A DNA stretch of 11,557 bases, from NCBI GenBank assembly GCA_903830015.1, contig CAIKSH010000272.1, positions 1 through 11,557 on the forward strand. Direction: 5' to 3'. Below the pieces are notes generated by a model. It was given only the letters and a program-made list of their open reading frames with translations. It did not search any database and was not told the DNA's origin. This DNA is from an uncultured Solirubrobacterales bacterium (lineage in GTDB: Bacteria; Actinomycetota; Thermoleophilia; Solirubrobacterales; Solirubrobacteraceae). Positions 1 through 7,442 of this stretch are shown here, piece by piece; position 1 is the stretch's first letter; each line of letters begins with the position of its first letter. Both the position numbers and the translations under genes were made by a program.

Positions 1-962
1 CAATCGCGGTCACCGGGGGCGCCGGCTTCATCGGGGGGGCGGTCTGCCGTCGGCTGGTCGCCGAAGGGTGCAATGTCGTTGCCATCGACCTGCGCGAGGA
101 GGCCGGCCCGGAGCTGGAAGCTGAGGGCTCTCGCTTCGTGGCCTGCGACATCCGCTCGACCGCGGAACTGGCCGACGCCTTCTCCGGCTGCTCGGCGGTG
201 GTGAACACGGCCGCCCTGGTCGGCGACTGGGGGCCGATGGAGCAGTTCGTCGAGGCCAACGTCCGCGGGACGCTCTCGGTCCTCGATGCCGCCGAGGCGG
301 CCGGCACGCCCCGCGTGGTCCACCTGGCCTCGGTGGCCGGCTGGGGCTACGAATTCGGCCAGGACATTCCCGAAGACGCCCCGCTGCGGGCCTGCGGGGG
401 GCCCTACTCGGACACCAAGGCCGCCTCCGACCACCTGGCCCGGCGACGGGGCGCCGTGGTCATCCGCCCCGGCGACGTCTACGGGCCCGGATCGGTCCCC
501 TGGACGATCCGGCCGGTGGAGGCACTTCGGGCCGGGGTCCTGTTTCTACCCGGGAAGGGGGACGGCGTGATGACCCTCGTCTACATCGACGACCTCGTCG
601 AGGCGATCGTGGCCGCGACCTCCGCGCCAGGCGTCGAAGGCCTCGGGCTCGCGGTGTGGGACGGCCGGCCGGTCTCCAGCCGCGAGTTCTTCGACCGCTA
701 CGCGGCCATGCTGGGACGCCCCGGAGTGCGCACCGCGCCACTCCCCCTCGTGGAGGCCGCCGCGGCCGGAGCCGAGGCCGTCGCCCGCCTGACCGGCCGC
801 CCGCCGGCGATAAGCCGCGAGGCCATCAGGTACATAACCCGCCGCGCCACCTACCCCAACGACCTGGCCCGCAACCTGCTCGGGTGGGAGCCGCAGGTCG
901 GCTTCGACGAGGGGATGGACCGCAGCGAAGCGTGGCTGCGCCGGCAGGGACTGCTCGGCTAG
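1..962 (+). CDS. NAD-dependent epimerase/dehydratase (extended SDR), 5'-truncated by window edge
   Basis: The reading frame is open from base 3 and ends at TAG 960-962, giving 319 residues of a protein whose start lies before the window. Near the beginning is the Rossmann nucleotide-binding motif TGGAGFIG (visible residues 4-11), so only a few N-terminal residues should be missing. Further on come NTAA (the NNAG-like strand), HLASVAGWG holding the active-site Ser, and the catalytic pair in YSDTK (Tyr135, Lys139), followed by IRPGDVYGPG. This is the classic extended short-chain dehydrogenase order; such enzymes act in the cytosol on nucleotide sugars, sterol-like or other hydroxyl/keto substrates with NAD(P). 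The substrate cannot be read from the sequence. An internal GTG at 138 is not the start because the Rossmann motif lies upstream of it. The stop overlaps that of the convergent gene at 959-1678. Confidence 0.9.
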   Translation, partial: IAVTGGAGFIGGAVCRRLVAEGCNVVAIDLREEAGPELEAEGSRFVACDIRSTAELADAFSGCSAVVNTAALVGDWGPMEQFVEANVRGTLSVLDAAEAAGTPRVVHLASVAGWGYEFGQDIPEDAPLRACGGPYSDTKAASDHLARRRGAVVIRPGDVYGPGSVPWTIRPVEALRAGVLFLPGKGDGVMTLVYIDDLVEAIVAATSAPGVEGLGLAVWDGRPVSSREFFDRYAAMLGRPGVRTAPLPLVEAAAAGAEAVARLTGRPPAISREAIRYITRRATYPNDLARNLLGWEPQVGFDEGMDRSEAWLRRQGLLG

Positions 963-1678
963 CGGCAGGCGTCCACGAACGCGCCGATCACCGGGCTCCC
1001 GGCGTCTGCCTCCGGGTGCCACTGGACGCCGAGCACGAAGCCCGCACCGGGACGCTCGATCGCCTCGGCGAGCCCGTCGTCGACCGCCCAGCCGGTAGCC
1101 ACCAGCCCCTCGCCGAGCCGGTCGATGCCCTGGTGGTGGTGCTGGAGGGTGCGGTGGACGCTCTCGCCCGCCACGTTGGCGGCCAGCGACCCCTCCTCGA
1201 GGCGCACGTCGTGTTCGCTGCCCTCGAACGAGCCGGGAGTGGGACGGTGGCCTTCGTGCCCGTAGCGGTCCGGCAGGTGCTGGATGAGCGTTCCCCCGAA
1301 GGCGACGTTCAGAACCTGCATCCCGCGGCAGACGCCGAGCACCGGCAGTCCGATCTCGACCGCGCGGCGGGCCAGGGCGATTTCGAAGCGGTCGCGCTCG
1401 AGGTTGGTCTCCCCGGTCAGGGGATCGCGGCCGGCTCCGTAGGTGGCGGGGTCGATATCGCTGCCGCCGGCCACGAGCAGGCCATCGATCCGGTCGAGGA
1501 CGATCTCCGGCCTATCGGTAACCCGCGGGTCGGGAACCAGGAGGACGGCAACGCCTCCGGCCCGCCGCACCGATTCCGGGTAGTCGAGCGGTGCCAGGGC
1601 CGCCATCTGGTCCCAGACCGTCCAGCGCGCTCGCTCAACGGCGGCGCAGATTCCGATGACGGCTGGCGAGGCGGCCAC
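959..1678 (-). CDS. Peptidase C26 / gamma-glutamyl-GABA hydrolase-like (class I glutamine amidotransferase fold)
   Basis: This 239-residue cytosolic protein has the class I glutamine-amidotransferase fold as used by PuuD-type gamma-glutamyl hydrolases. The nucleophile elbow is GVCRGMQ with Cys117, and the other triad members sit in VQWHPE (His221, Glu223). The early GGSDIDP (71-77) and the HHHQGI stretch (about 180-185) are also typical of the C26 family. No synthase partner domain is fused or adjacent, which favours a free-standing hydrolase that cleaves gamma-glutamyl amides, as in putrescine or GABA catabolism; the real substrate is unknown. The start is GTG at 1678: an in-frame stop lies 12 nt upstream and no earlier start fits. 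The gene converges on the upstream epimerase, sharing CTAG at 959-962 for both stops, and is divergent from the crotonase gene. Confidence 0.88.
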   Translation of the reverse strand: MAASPAVIGICAAVERARWTVWDQMAALAPLDYPESVRRAGGVAVLLVPDPRVTDRPEIVLDRIDGLLVAGGSDIDPATYGAGRDPLTGETNLERDRFEIALARRAVEIGLPVLGVCRGMQVLNVAFGGTLIQHLPDRYGHEGHRPTPGSFEGSEHDVRLEEGSLAANVAGESVHRTLQHHHQGIDRLGEGLVATGWAVDDGLAEAIERPGAGFVLGVQWHPEADAGSPVIGAFVDACR

Positions 1679-1684
1679 GCCGCG

Positions 1685-1690
1685 AGTCTA
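1685..1690 (-). promoter_or_regulatory. Putative -10 element (TAGACT) for a leaderless transcript of the C26 gene
   Basis: On the minus strand TAGACT matches the actinobacterial -10 pattern TANNNT and ends exactly 6 nt before the GTG at 1678, which would place transcription start on the start codon. There is no Shine-Dalgarno sequence in that gap. No convincing -35 hexamer is seen at 16-18 bp, so this rests on spacing and composition only. Confidence 0.4.
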
Positions 1691-1720
1691 GGCGCGGGGC
1701 CCGCCGGCGGCGCATCGGCT

Positions 1721-1726
1721 TAGGAT
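1721..1726 (+). promoter_or_regulatory. Putative -10 element (TAGGAT), or alternatively a short SD, before the crotonase gene
   Basis: TAGGAT fits TANNNT and ends exactly 6 nt before ATG 1733, the geometry of a leaderless mRNA. The same bases contain AGGA (1722-1725), which could serve as a Shine-Dalgarno with a 7-nt spacer, so the two readings cannot be separated by eye. No clear -35 is visible. Confidence 0.4.
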
Positions 1727-1732
1727 CAGCCC

Positions 1733-2551
1733 ATGACCGACTTCGAACCGATCCTCGAGCTCGAGACCGTGAACCTCGGCCGCTCCGGCGGCGTCGCGCG
1801 TATCGAGCTGAACCGCCCGGAGAAGCTCAACGCGTGGAACGCCGCCCTCACCGACGACCTCCTCGCTTCGCTGGATGCGGTGGCCGCGGACGAGAGCCTG
1901 CGCTCGGTTCTGCTTACCGGGGCCGGCCGCTCGTTCTGCTCCGGCGCCGACCTGACCGAAGTCGACAGCGCTTTCGTCACCGATGAGGGCACCCCCGACC
2001 TTCAGAGGTCGCTGCGTGAGCGATATCACCCAGTGATCCTTGGCTTCCGTGAGCTCCCCCGTCCGGTGGTTGCCGCGGTGCGCGGGGCGGCGGTCGGCGT
2101 CGGCCTCTCGCTGGCTCTCAGCGCCGACCTCGTGTACGCCGCCCGGGAGGCCTACTTCCTTCTCGCCTTCGTGAACATCGGCCTCGTGCCTGATGGCGGC
2201 TCCTCGGCCTTCGTCCCGGCCCGTATCGGGCAGGCCCGGGCCACCGAGATGGCCATGCTCGGCGAACGCGTCGGGGCGGAAAAGGCCGAGAGCTGGGGCC
2301 TCATCAACGGCGTCTTCGACGAGGACCGGCTCGCGCCGGAGACCGAGGCGGTCGCCGGGCGGCTCGCCGAGGGTCCGACCCGGTCGTATGCCGGCAGCAA
2401 GAGGCAGACCAACCGCTGGCTCTTCGGGGCGGTCGAGGAACAGCTCGAGCTGGAGGCCGCCATCCAGCAGGAGATGGCCACCAGCGCCGACTTTGCCGAA
2501 GGCGTGAGCGCGTTCGTGACCAAGCGCTCGGCGACCTTTACTGGGCGCTGA
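1733..2551 (+). CDS. Enoyl-CoA hydratase/isomerase family protein, PaaG-like
   Basis: This 272-residue crotonase-fold enzyme is of normal family length. The oxyanion-hole segments are FCSGADL (68-74) and the glycine-rich stretch after VRG (116-125). In the catalytic helix the usual hydratase glutamates are not evident. Instead the sequence reads GLVPDGG, with Asp154 at the position used by PaaG and related ring-CoA or double-bond isomerases. The C-terminus (EGVSAFVTKR, then FTGR) also resembles PaaG. The likely reaction is therefore isomerisation of an unsaturated or epoxidised acyl-CoA, in the cytosol, in phenylacetate-like or fatty-acid breakdown. No other paa or beta-oxidation gene is in the window, so the substrate is open. 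ATG 1733 is preceded by TAGGAT at 6 nt. The gene lies 45 nt upstream of the oxidase cluster and in the same direction, so read-through into it is possible. Confidence 0.88.
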   Translation: MTDFEPILELETVNLGRSGGVARIELNRPEKLNAWNAALTDDLLASLDAVAADESLRSVLLTGAGRSFCSGADLTEVDSAFVTDEGTPDLQRSLRERYHPVILGFRELPRPVVAAVRGAAVGVGLSLALSADLVYAAREAYFLLAFVNIGLVPDGGSSAFVPARIGQARATEMAMLGERVGAEKAESWGLINGVFDEDRLAPETEAVAGRLAEGPTRSYAGSKRQTNRWLFGAVEEQLELEAAIQQEMATSADFAEGVSAFVTKRSATFTGR

Positions 2552-2580
2552 GCCGCGCCTCCCGGCGTCCGGATCCCCGA

Positions 2581-2586
2581 TAGAGT
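2581..2586 (+). promoter_or_regulatory. Possible -10 element (TAGAGT) for the first oxidase cluster
   Basis: TAGAGT fits TANNNT and lies 10 nt before the GTG start of subunit II. No Shine-Dalgarno sequence is present between the crotonase stop and that start, which is compatible with a very short leader. There is no recognisable -35 hexamer, so the call is weak and transcription from the crotonase gene is an alternative. Confidence 0.25.
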
Positions 2587-2596
2587 TCTGCCTTCC

Positions 2597-3490
2597 GTGC
2601 GAACCCCAGCCCGCCGTCTTCGCCGCCGCCTCGCCCTGACCGCCGCCGTCTCGTCGGCGGCGTTCGTTTCGATCCCGGCGGCCGTCGCCAGCGCCGGGAT
2701 AATCGCTCCCGAATCCGGGGGTGGCACCCCTAACGCCGAGGGCATCCGGTCGCTCTATCTCCTGATCGGGATCCTGGCCGTCATCGTCTTCGTGGGCGTA
2801 TGCGGCCTGCTGATCCACACCCTCGTCAAGTACCGCGCCAGCAAGGGCGGGGTCCCCTCCCAGGTCCACGGGAACAACCGGCTCGAGGTCTCCTGGACGG
2901 TCGGAGCGGCCCTGATCCTCGTCCTGATCTCGGTCGTGACCTTCGTAAAGCTCGGGCAGATCTACGAGCCGCCGAACTCCGACGCCAGCGCGCTGCCCCT
3001 GACCAGCAAGCTGACCCCCGCCGCCGACGGGCGCCAAAAGCTCCCACCCAACGGCCGCGTCTACCAGATCGACGTCAATGGCCTTCAGTACGTCTGGCGC
3101 TACACCTACCCCGACGGCGACACCAACAACCTCAACAACGTCTTCTCCTACGAGGAGATGGTCGTGCCGACCGGCGCCACCGTCGCCCTTCGCATCTTCG
3201 CCCAGGACGTTCAGCACTCCTGGTGGATCCCGCAGCTGGGCGGCAAGTTCGACGCCGTGCCCGGGTACGCGAACTACACCTGGTTCAAGATCAGCGAGCC
3301 GGGCGTCTACCGGGGCCAGTGCGCCGAGCTCTGCGGGCGCAACCACGCCAACATGGTCGCCCAGGTGAGGGCGCTGCCGCCAGCGAAGTTCCAGGCCTGG
3401 TACGACAGGCAGAAGGCAGCTATCCGCAACGCCGACGAGCAGGCGGCCAAGGCCCGCAACGCGGCAATCAAGGCGACGGCAGGGCCGTAG
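2597..3490 (+). CDS. ctaC: Cytochrome c oxidase subunit II (first copy, CuA type without cytochrome c domain)
   Basis: This 297-residue membrane protein carries the CuA electron-entry centre of a heme-copper oxidase. It has a basic N-terminus followed by a signal-peptide-like segment (about 10-33), two membrane helices (about 52-76 and 98-119), and an external cupredoxin domain. The CuA ligands are all present: His207 in VQHSWW, then Cys242, Glu244, Cys246, His250 and Met253 in the CAELCG and NHANM segments. The aromatic patch LQYVWRY (Trp167) corresponds to the cytochrome c electron-entry tryptophan. A charged, Ala/Lys-rich tail of about 30 residues ends the protein; it has no CXXCH, so a separate cytochrome c must donate electrons. 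GTG 2597 is the first start codon after the upstream stop and gives a sensible signal peptide. The gene is followed after 16 nt by subunit I. Confidence 0.95.
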   Translation: MRTPARRLRRRLALTAAVSSAAFVSIPAAVASAGIIAPESGGGTPNAEGIRSLYLLIGILAVIVFVGVCGLLIHTLVKYRASKGGVPSQVHGNNRLEVSWTVGAALILVLISVVTFVKLGQIYEPPNSDASALPLTSKLTPAADGRQKLPPNGRVYQIDVNGLQYVWRYTYPDGDTNNLNNVFSYEEMVVPTGATVALRIFAQDVQHSWWIPQLGGKFDAVPGYANYTWFKISEPGVYRGQCAELCGRNHANMVAQVRALPPAKFQAWYDRQKAAIRNADEQAAKARNAAIKATAGP

Positions 3491-3500
3491 GAGGAAAGGA
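3490..3500 (+). promoter_or_regulatory. Ribosome binding region for subunit I (GGAGG and AGGA)
   Basis: The short gap between subunit II and subunit I is purine-rich. It holds GGAGG at 3490-3494 (12 nt from ATG 3507) and AGGA at 3497-3500 with an ideal 6-nt spacer. This fixes the subunit I start at 3507 and contrasts with subunit II, which has no SD. Confidence 0.65.
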
Positions 3501-3506
3501 AGCAGG

Positions 3507-5207
<1,701 letters not shown>

Positions 5208-5214
5208 GCCGACG

Positions 5215-6117
5215 ATGGAGGCCTCCCGCGCCACCGCAGTCCGGAGCCCCGCTCCCCTCGTAGTCCGCCAGGCGGTCCGGGACTACGTCTCCCTGACCAA
5301 GCCCCGGGTCCAGAGCCTCCTGCTCTTCACCACCGCCTGCGCAATGTTCATCGCCGGTGACCCGACCGTGGAGCTGGTCCTGGCCACCCTCTTCGGCGGT
5401 GCCCTATCGGCCGGGGGCTCCGGCGCCATCAACCACTGGTACGACCGCGACATCGACGCCGAGATGGAGCGGACTGCCGACCGTCCCGTGGCCGCAGGGC
5501 GGATATCCCCCCGGGCCGCGCTGACCTTCGGCATCGTGCTCGGCGCGGTCTCGGTCCTCTGGCTGGCCCTGCTGGTCAACCCGCTGGCGGCGGCCCTGTC
5601 GCTGGCGGGCTTTCTCGGCTACAGCATCGGCTACACGGTCTTCCTCAAGCGCAGCACCTGGCAGAACATTGTCTGGGGCGGCGCCGCCGGCGCGATCCCG
5701 CCGCTGGTCGGGTGGGCTGCGGTTACCGGGTCGGTCAGCGGCCTGGCGATCATCCTCTTCTTCATCGTCTTCTTCTGGACGCCGCCCCACTTCTGGGCGC
5801 TCAGCCTCCTGATGAAGGACGAGTACGAAAAGGTCGGCGTTCCGATGCTGCCGGTCGTGCGCGGCGAGGCCGAGACCCGGCGACAGATCCTCCTTTACTC
5901 GGTGCTCCTGTACGCCGTAACGCAGCTGCCCTTCTGCGTCGGCGCGGTCGGAATCGTCTACCTGATTCCCTCGATGATCCTCGGCCTCGGCCTCATCGGC
6001 CTGGCCTGGAACCTGAAGCGGCGGGCCGACCGGCAGGCGGCCCTGCGCCTCTACCTCTTCTCGCTTCTCTACCTGGCCGCCCTCTTCGCCGCTATGGTGG
6101 CGGACGTCCAGCTGTGA
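5215..6117 (+). CDS. ctaB: Protoheme IX farnesyltransferase (heme O synthase)
   Basis: This 300-residue UbiA-superfamily membrane enzyme transfers a farnesyl group to protoheme IX, giving heme O, the precursor of heme A for both oxidases in this window. The first prenyl-diphosphate/Mg site is NHWYDRDID (Asn73, Asp77, Asp81), followed by ERTADRP. The second conserved loop is WTPPHFWALSL with MKDEY just after it (about 188-204), and then GVPMLPVV, which is specific to the CyoE/CtaB branch rather than UbiA or MenA. Some eight or nine hydrophobic segments are visible. ATG 5215 lies 7 nt after the ctaD stop, with no strong SD, so translation is probably coupled. A heme A synthase gene (ctaA), the next step, is not in the window. 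Confidence 0.95.
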   Translation: MEASRATAVRSPAPLVVRQAVRDYVSLTKPRVQSLLLFTTACAMFIAGDPTVELVLATLFGGALSAGGSGAINHWYDRDIDAEMERTADRPVAAGRISPRAALTFGIVLGAVSVLWLALLVNPLAAALSLAGFLGYSIGYTVFLKRSTWQNIVWGGAAGAIPPLVGWAAVTGSVSGLAIILFFIVFFWTPPHFWALSLLMKDEYEKVGVPMLPVVRGEAETRRQILLYSVLLYAVTQLPFCVGAVGIVYLIPSMILGLGLIGLAWNLKRRADRQAALRLYLFSLLYLAALFAAMVADVQL

Positions 6118-6123
6118 GCACCC

Positions 6124-6234
6124 ATGGATAGGAACCTCGCCAAGAAGAACACCCGCGCCGGCCTGATCATCACCGCGCTGGGCTTCGTGCTCTTCGGCCT
6201 CTCCTTCGTCGCCGCGGCCCTCTACATCTCATGA
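6124..6234 (+). CDS. 36-residue single-helix membrane protein (possible oxidase small assembly factor)
   Basis: This ORF was found by direct reading. ATG 6124 lies 6 nt after the ctaB stop and the frame ends at TGA 6232-6234, giving 36 residues. It has a short basic head (MDRNLAKKNTRAG) followed by one hydrophobic helix (about 14-34) and almost nothing after it. Its stop overlaps the next start as ATGA (6231-6234), a hallmark of coupled translation in real operons. In length, position and pattern (basic residues, then one Phe/Leu/Ala-rich helix) it resembles the tiny 'cytochrome oxidase small assembly protein' annotated in some proteobacterial cox operons. That likeness is by memory and weak. 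A role in oxidase assembly or as a small accessory subunit is inferred from context only. Confidence 0.6.
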   Translation: MDRNLAKKNTRAGLIITALGFVLFGLSFVAAALYIS

Positions 6235-6458
6235 GCCGCCCCGAGCAGTCGCCGCCGCCGGTCGGCGAGCGGATCCACCTTCCCGGGCCGAGCGTCCAGC
6301 CGGTCCTCGTCGCCCTCGCGCTGACCCTCATGCTGATGGGCCTGGTCGGTCTGTGGTTCCTGACCGCGATCGGCTCCGTCCTGATGGTCTTCGTCGTCGT
6401 GCGCTGGATTATCGCCGCCCGGCGCGAGTACCTCGACCTCCCCGCACGGCACGACTGA
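6231..6458 (+). CDS. 75-residue two-helix membrane protein, cytochrome c oxidase subunit IV-like
   Basis: This small protein begins with a Pro-rich polar head. The motif IHLPGPS (15-21) then precedes two hydrophobic segments (about 23-43 and 46-62), and the tail is basic and soluble (AARREYLDLPARHD). An 'I-H-L/M-P-x-P-S' sequence before a membrane hairpin is a feature I associate with small proteins or C-terminal segments in cox operons of Actinobacteria and Chloroflexi; this is recollection, not a search. The gene overlaps the 36-residue gene by four bases and closes the first oxidase cluster, so a structural subunit IV-like role is likely. Its stop TGA is only one base from the stop of the convergent CBS gene. 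Confidence 0.65.
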   Translation: MSRPEQSPPPVGERIHLPGPSVQPVLVALALTLMLMGLVGLWFLTAIGSVLMVFVVVRWIIAARREYLDLPARHD

Positions 6459-6459
6459 C

Positions 6460-6876
6460 TCAGCCGGCCTGCGCGGCCACCACCGGCAGGTCGCAGGTCG
6501 CCCCCTCGCTCACCCATGCGCGAACGATGTCGCGCATGGAGATGACCCCCGCAGTCCTCGAGCCCTCGACCACCACCAGGTGGCGGAAGCCGTTGGCCAC
6601 CATGGTCTCCGCCGCCTTCTCCAGCGACCACTGCGCGTCGGCGTAGACGACGCGCGCGGCCATGTGGTCTTCCACCAGCTCTTCGCCCGGGGACTCCCCG
6701 GCCGCCACAGAGTGACTTATGTCACGCTCGGTGATGATCGCCGCTCCGGGGAGCTCGGGGTCCAGGACTACGGCTGCCCCGACGCTGCCATCGGCCATGC
6801 GGCGTGCGACGTCAGCGAGCGTATGCCTGGGACCGACGGTCACTACGACCTCGCTCATTGCCTGGGATACCTGCAT
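6460..6876 (-). CDS. Tandem CBS-domain protein
   Basis: This 138-residue soluble protein consists of a CBS pair and little else. CBS1 covers about residues 2-60 and ends in AAIITERDIS. CBS2 covers about 66-120 with FRHLVVVEGS and GVISMRDIV. The D-I after T/S-x-R in each repeat is the usual ribose-binding end of a CBS motif, so binding of an adenine nucleotide (AMP, ATP, NADH or similar) is plausible. There is no fused catalytic or channel domain, and the partner is unknown. The start at 6876 is fixed by a strong SD (AAGGAGG) 5 nt upstream and a promoter beyond it. A longer in-frame version starting at 6972 would add a non-family-like leader and would put the promoter inside the gene. It is divergent from the AraC-type gene and convergent with the first oxidase cluster. 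Confidence 0.9.
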   Translation of the reverse strand: MQVSQAMSEVVVTVGPRHTLADVARRMADGSVGAAVVLDPELPGAAIITERDISHSVAAGESPGEELVEDHMAARVVYADAQWSLEKAAETMVANGFRHLVVVEGSRTAGVISMRDIVRAWVSEGATCDLPVVAAQAG

Positions 6877-6881
6877 ACCGG

Positions 6882-6888
6882 CCTCCTT
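6882..6888 (-). promoter_or_regulatory. Strong Shine-Dalgarno (AAGGAGG) for the CBS gene
   Basis: On the minus strand AAGGAGG sits 5 nt before ATG 6876. It is the best SD in the window and decides the start of the CBS gene in favour of 6876 over an upstream in-frame ATG at 6972. Confidence 0.85.
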
Positions 6889-6902
6889 GTGCGCTTTGTC
6901 GC

Positions 6903-6931
6903 AATCTACGCCCTGAGGGCTCCCCTGGCAA
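6903..6931 (-). promoter_or_regulatory. Sigma70-like promoter for the CBS gene (TTGCCA-N17-TAGATT)
   Basis: On the minus strand TTGCCA (plus-strand positions 6926-6931) is followed after exactly 17 nt by TAGATT (6903-6908). Both hexamers are near consensus and the spacer length is ideal. Transcription would begin around 6896, giving a leader of about 20 nt that contains the SD. This is the clearest promoter in the window. Its spacer holds the 11-bp palindrome described separately. Confidence 0.7.
6910..6920. promoter_or_regulatory. Perfect 11-bp palindrome GCCCTGAGGGC, candidate operator
   Basis: GCCCT and AGGGC are inverted around a single G. The element lies entirely between the -35 and -10 hexamers of the CBS promoter, where a bound protein would block RNA polymerase. 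The same half-sites recur at 6956-6960 (GCCCT) and 6973-6977 (AGGGC), just before the AraC-type start. Who binds is unknown; the adjacent AraC-type protein is one candidate. Confidence 0.4.
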
Positions 6932-6955
6932 GCGCCCGCCCGTAATCCACCCGGC

Positions 6956-6977
6956 GCCCTTCTGCCGTACACAGGGC
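6956..6977. promoter_or_regulatory. Inverted half-sites GCCCT-N12-AGGGC upstream of the AraC-type gene
   Basis: The half-sites GCCCT (6956-6960) and AGGGC (6973-6977) are the same pair that forms the tight palindrome at 6910-6920, here 12 nt apart. The right half-site ends 3 nt before ATG 6981 and includes the only SD-like bases (AGGG 6973-6976). This could be an autoregulatory site or a coincidence in GC-rich DNA. Confidence 0.25.
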
Positions 6978-6980
6978 ACG

Positions 6981-7370
6981 ATGCAGCGGCACTCGACAGT
7001 CAAGCTCAGAAGGGCGCTCTACGCCGAGGTCGCGCAGATCATCGCCGAGGAGTACGACAGCGAGCTCGTGCTGGAGGACATCGCCCGGCGGGTGGCCTCG
7101 TCGCGGCGCCAGCTCCAGCGCGCCTTCGACGAGGTCGGCCACACCAGCTTCCGCACCTACCTGACCAACTACCGGATGGACCGCGCCGCCGAGCTCCTGG
7201 CCGAAACCGAGATGCCCGTGCGCGACGTGGCCGACTCGGTCGGCTACCGCCAGCCGGCCCAGTTCGCCAAGGCTTTCCGGCGCCGCCACGGCTGCTCGCC
7301 GTCTGAATTCCGCGCGCTGCCGCGCCAGGTTGGCGGCCCGTCCGGGCCCGAGCTCGCTCAGGTCGCCTGA
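6981..7370 (+). CDS. Minimal AraC-family DNA-binding protein
   Basis: This 129-residue cytosolic protein contains the AraC-type double helix-turn-helix and almost nothing else. The first HTH is about residues 30-51 (LEDIARRVASSRRQLQRAF) and the second about 78-101 (VRDVADSVGYRQPAQFAKAF), followed by the family-typical GCSPSEFR (104-111). The short N-terminal helix has no room for a ligand-binding or dimerisation cupin, so any effector sensing must be elsewhere; the adjacent CBS protein could in principle supply it, but that is a guess. ATG 6981 is chosen because everything upstream in frame lies in the divergent promoter region and is not family-like. The SD is weak (AGGG, 4 nt away). It lies 87 nt upstream of the caa3 operon and points the same way, so it may regulate that operon or itself. 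Confidence 0.88.
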   Translation: MQRHSTVKLRRALYAEVAQIIAEEYDSELVLEDIARRVASSRRQLQRAFDEVGHTSFRTYLTNYRMDRAAELLAETEMPVRDVADSVGYRQPAQFAKAFRRRHGCSPSEFRALPRQVGGPSGPELAQVA

Positions 7371-7395
7371 ACCCCGCGGGCACGGGCTGCACGCA

Positions 7396-7411
7396 GGCGC
7401 GGCGAGGCGCC
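7396..7411 (+). terminator. Weak GC hairpin after the AraC-type gene
   Basis: GGCGC (7396-7400) and GCGCC (7407-7411) can pair over a 6-nt loop, 25 nt after the stop. There is no T-run after it, and a 5-bp GC stem is common by chance at this base composition, so this is only a possible terminator or leader structure. Confidence 0.18.
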
Positions 7412-7442
7412 AAGGGCCGGGCTAATGGTCCCTTCCGACCGG

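Noticed and set aside
656..1723. Plus-strand 355-codon frame running across the epimerase end and opposite the C26 gene
   Set aside because: It overlaps two well-supported genes in another frame and has no domain-like pattern.
6877..6972. N-terminal extension of the CBS protein starting at 6972
   Set aside because: A strong SD precedes ATG 6876, the promoter lies inside the extension, and the added residues do not look like part of a CBS protein.
6804..6980. N-terminal extension of the AraC-type protein starting at 6804
   Set aside because: It would overlap the CBS coding region and its promoter, and the translated residues are Arg/Pro-rich shadow sequence. ATG 6981 gives the family-like protein.
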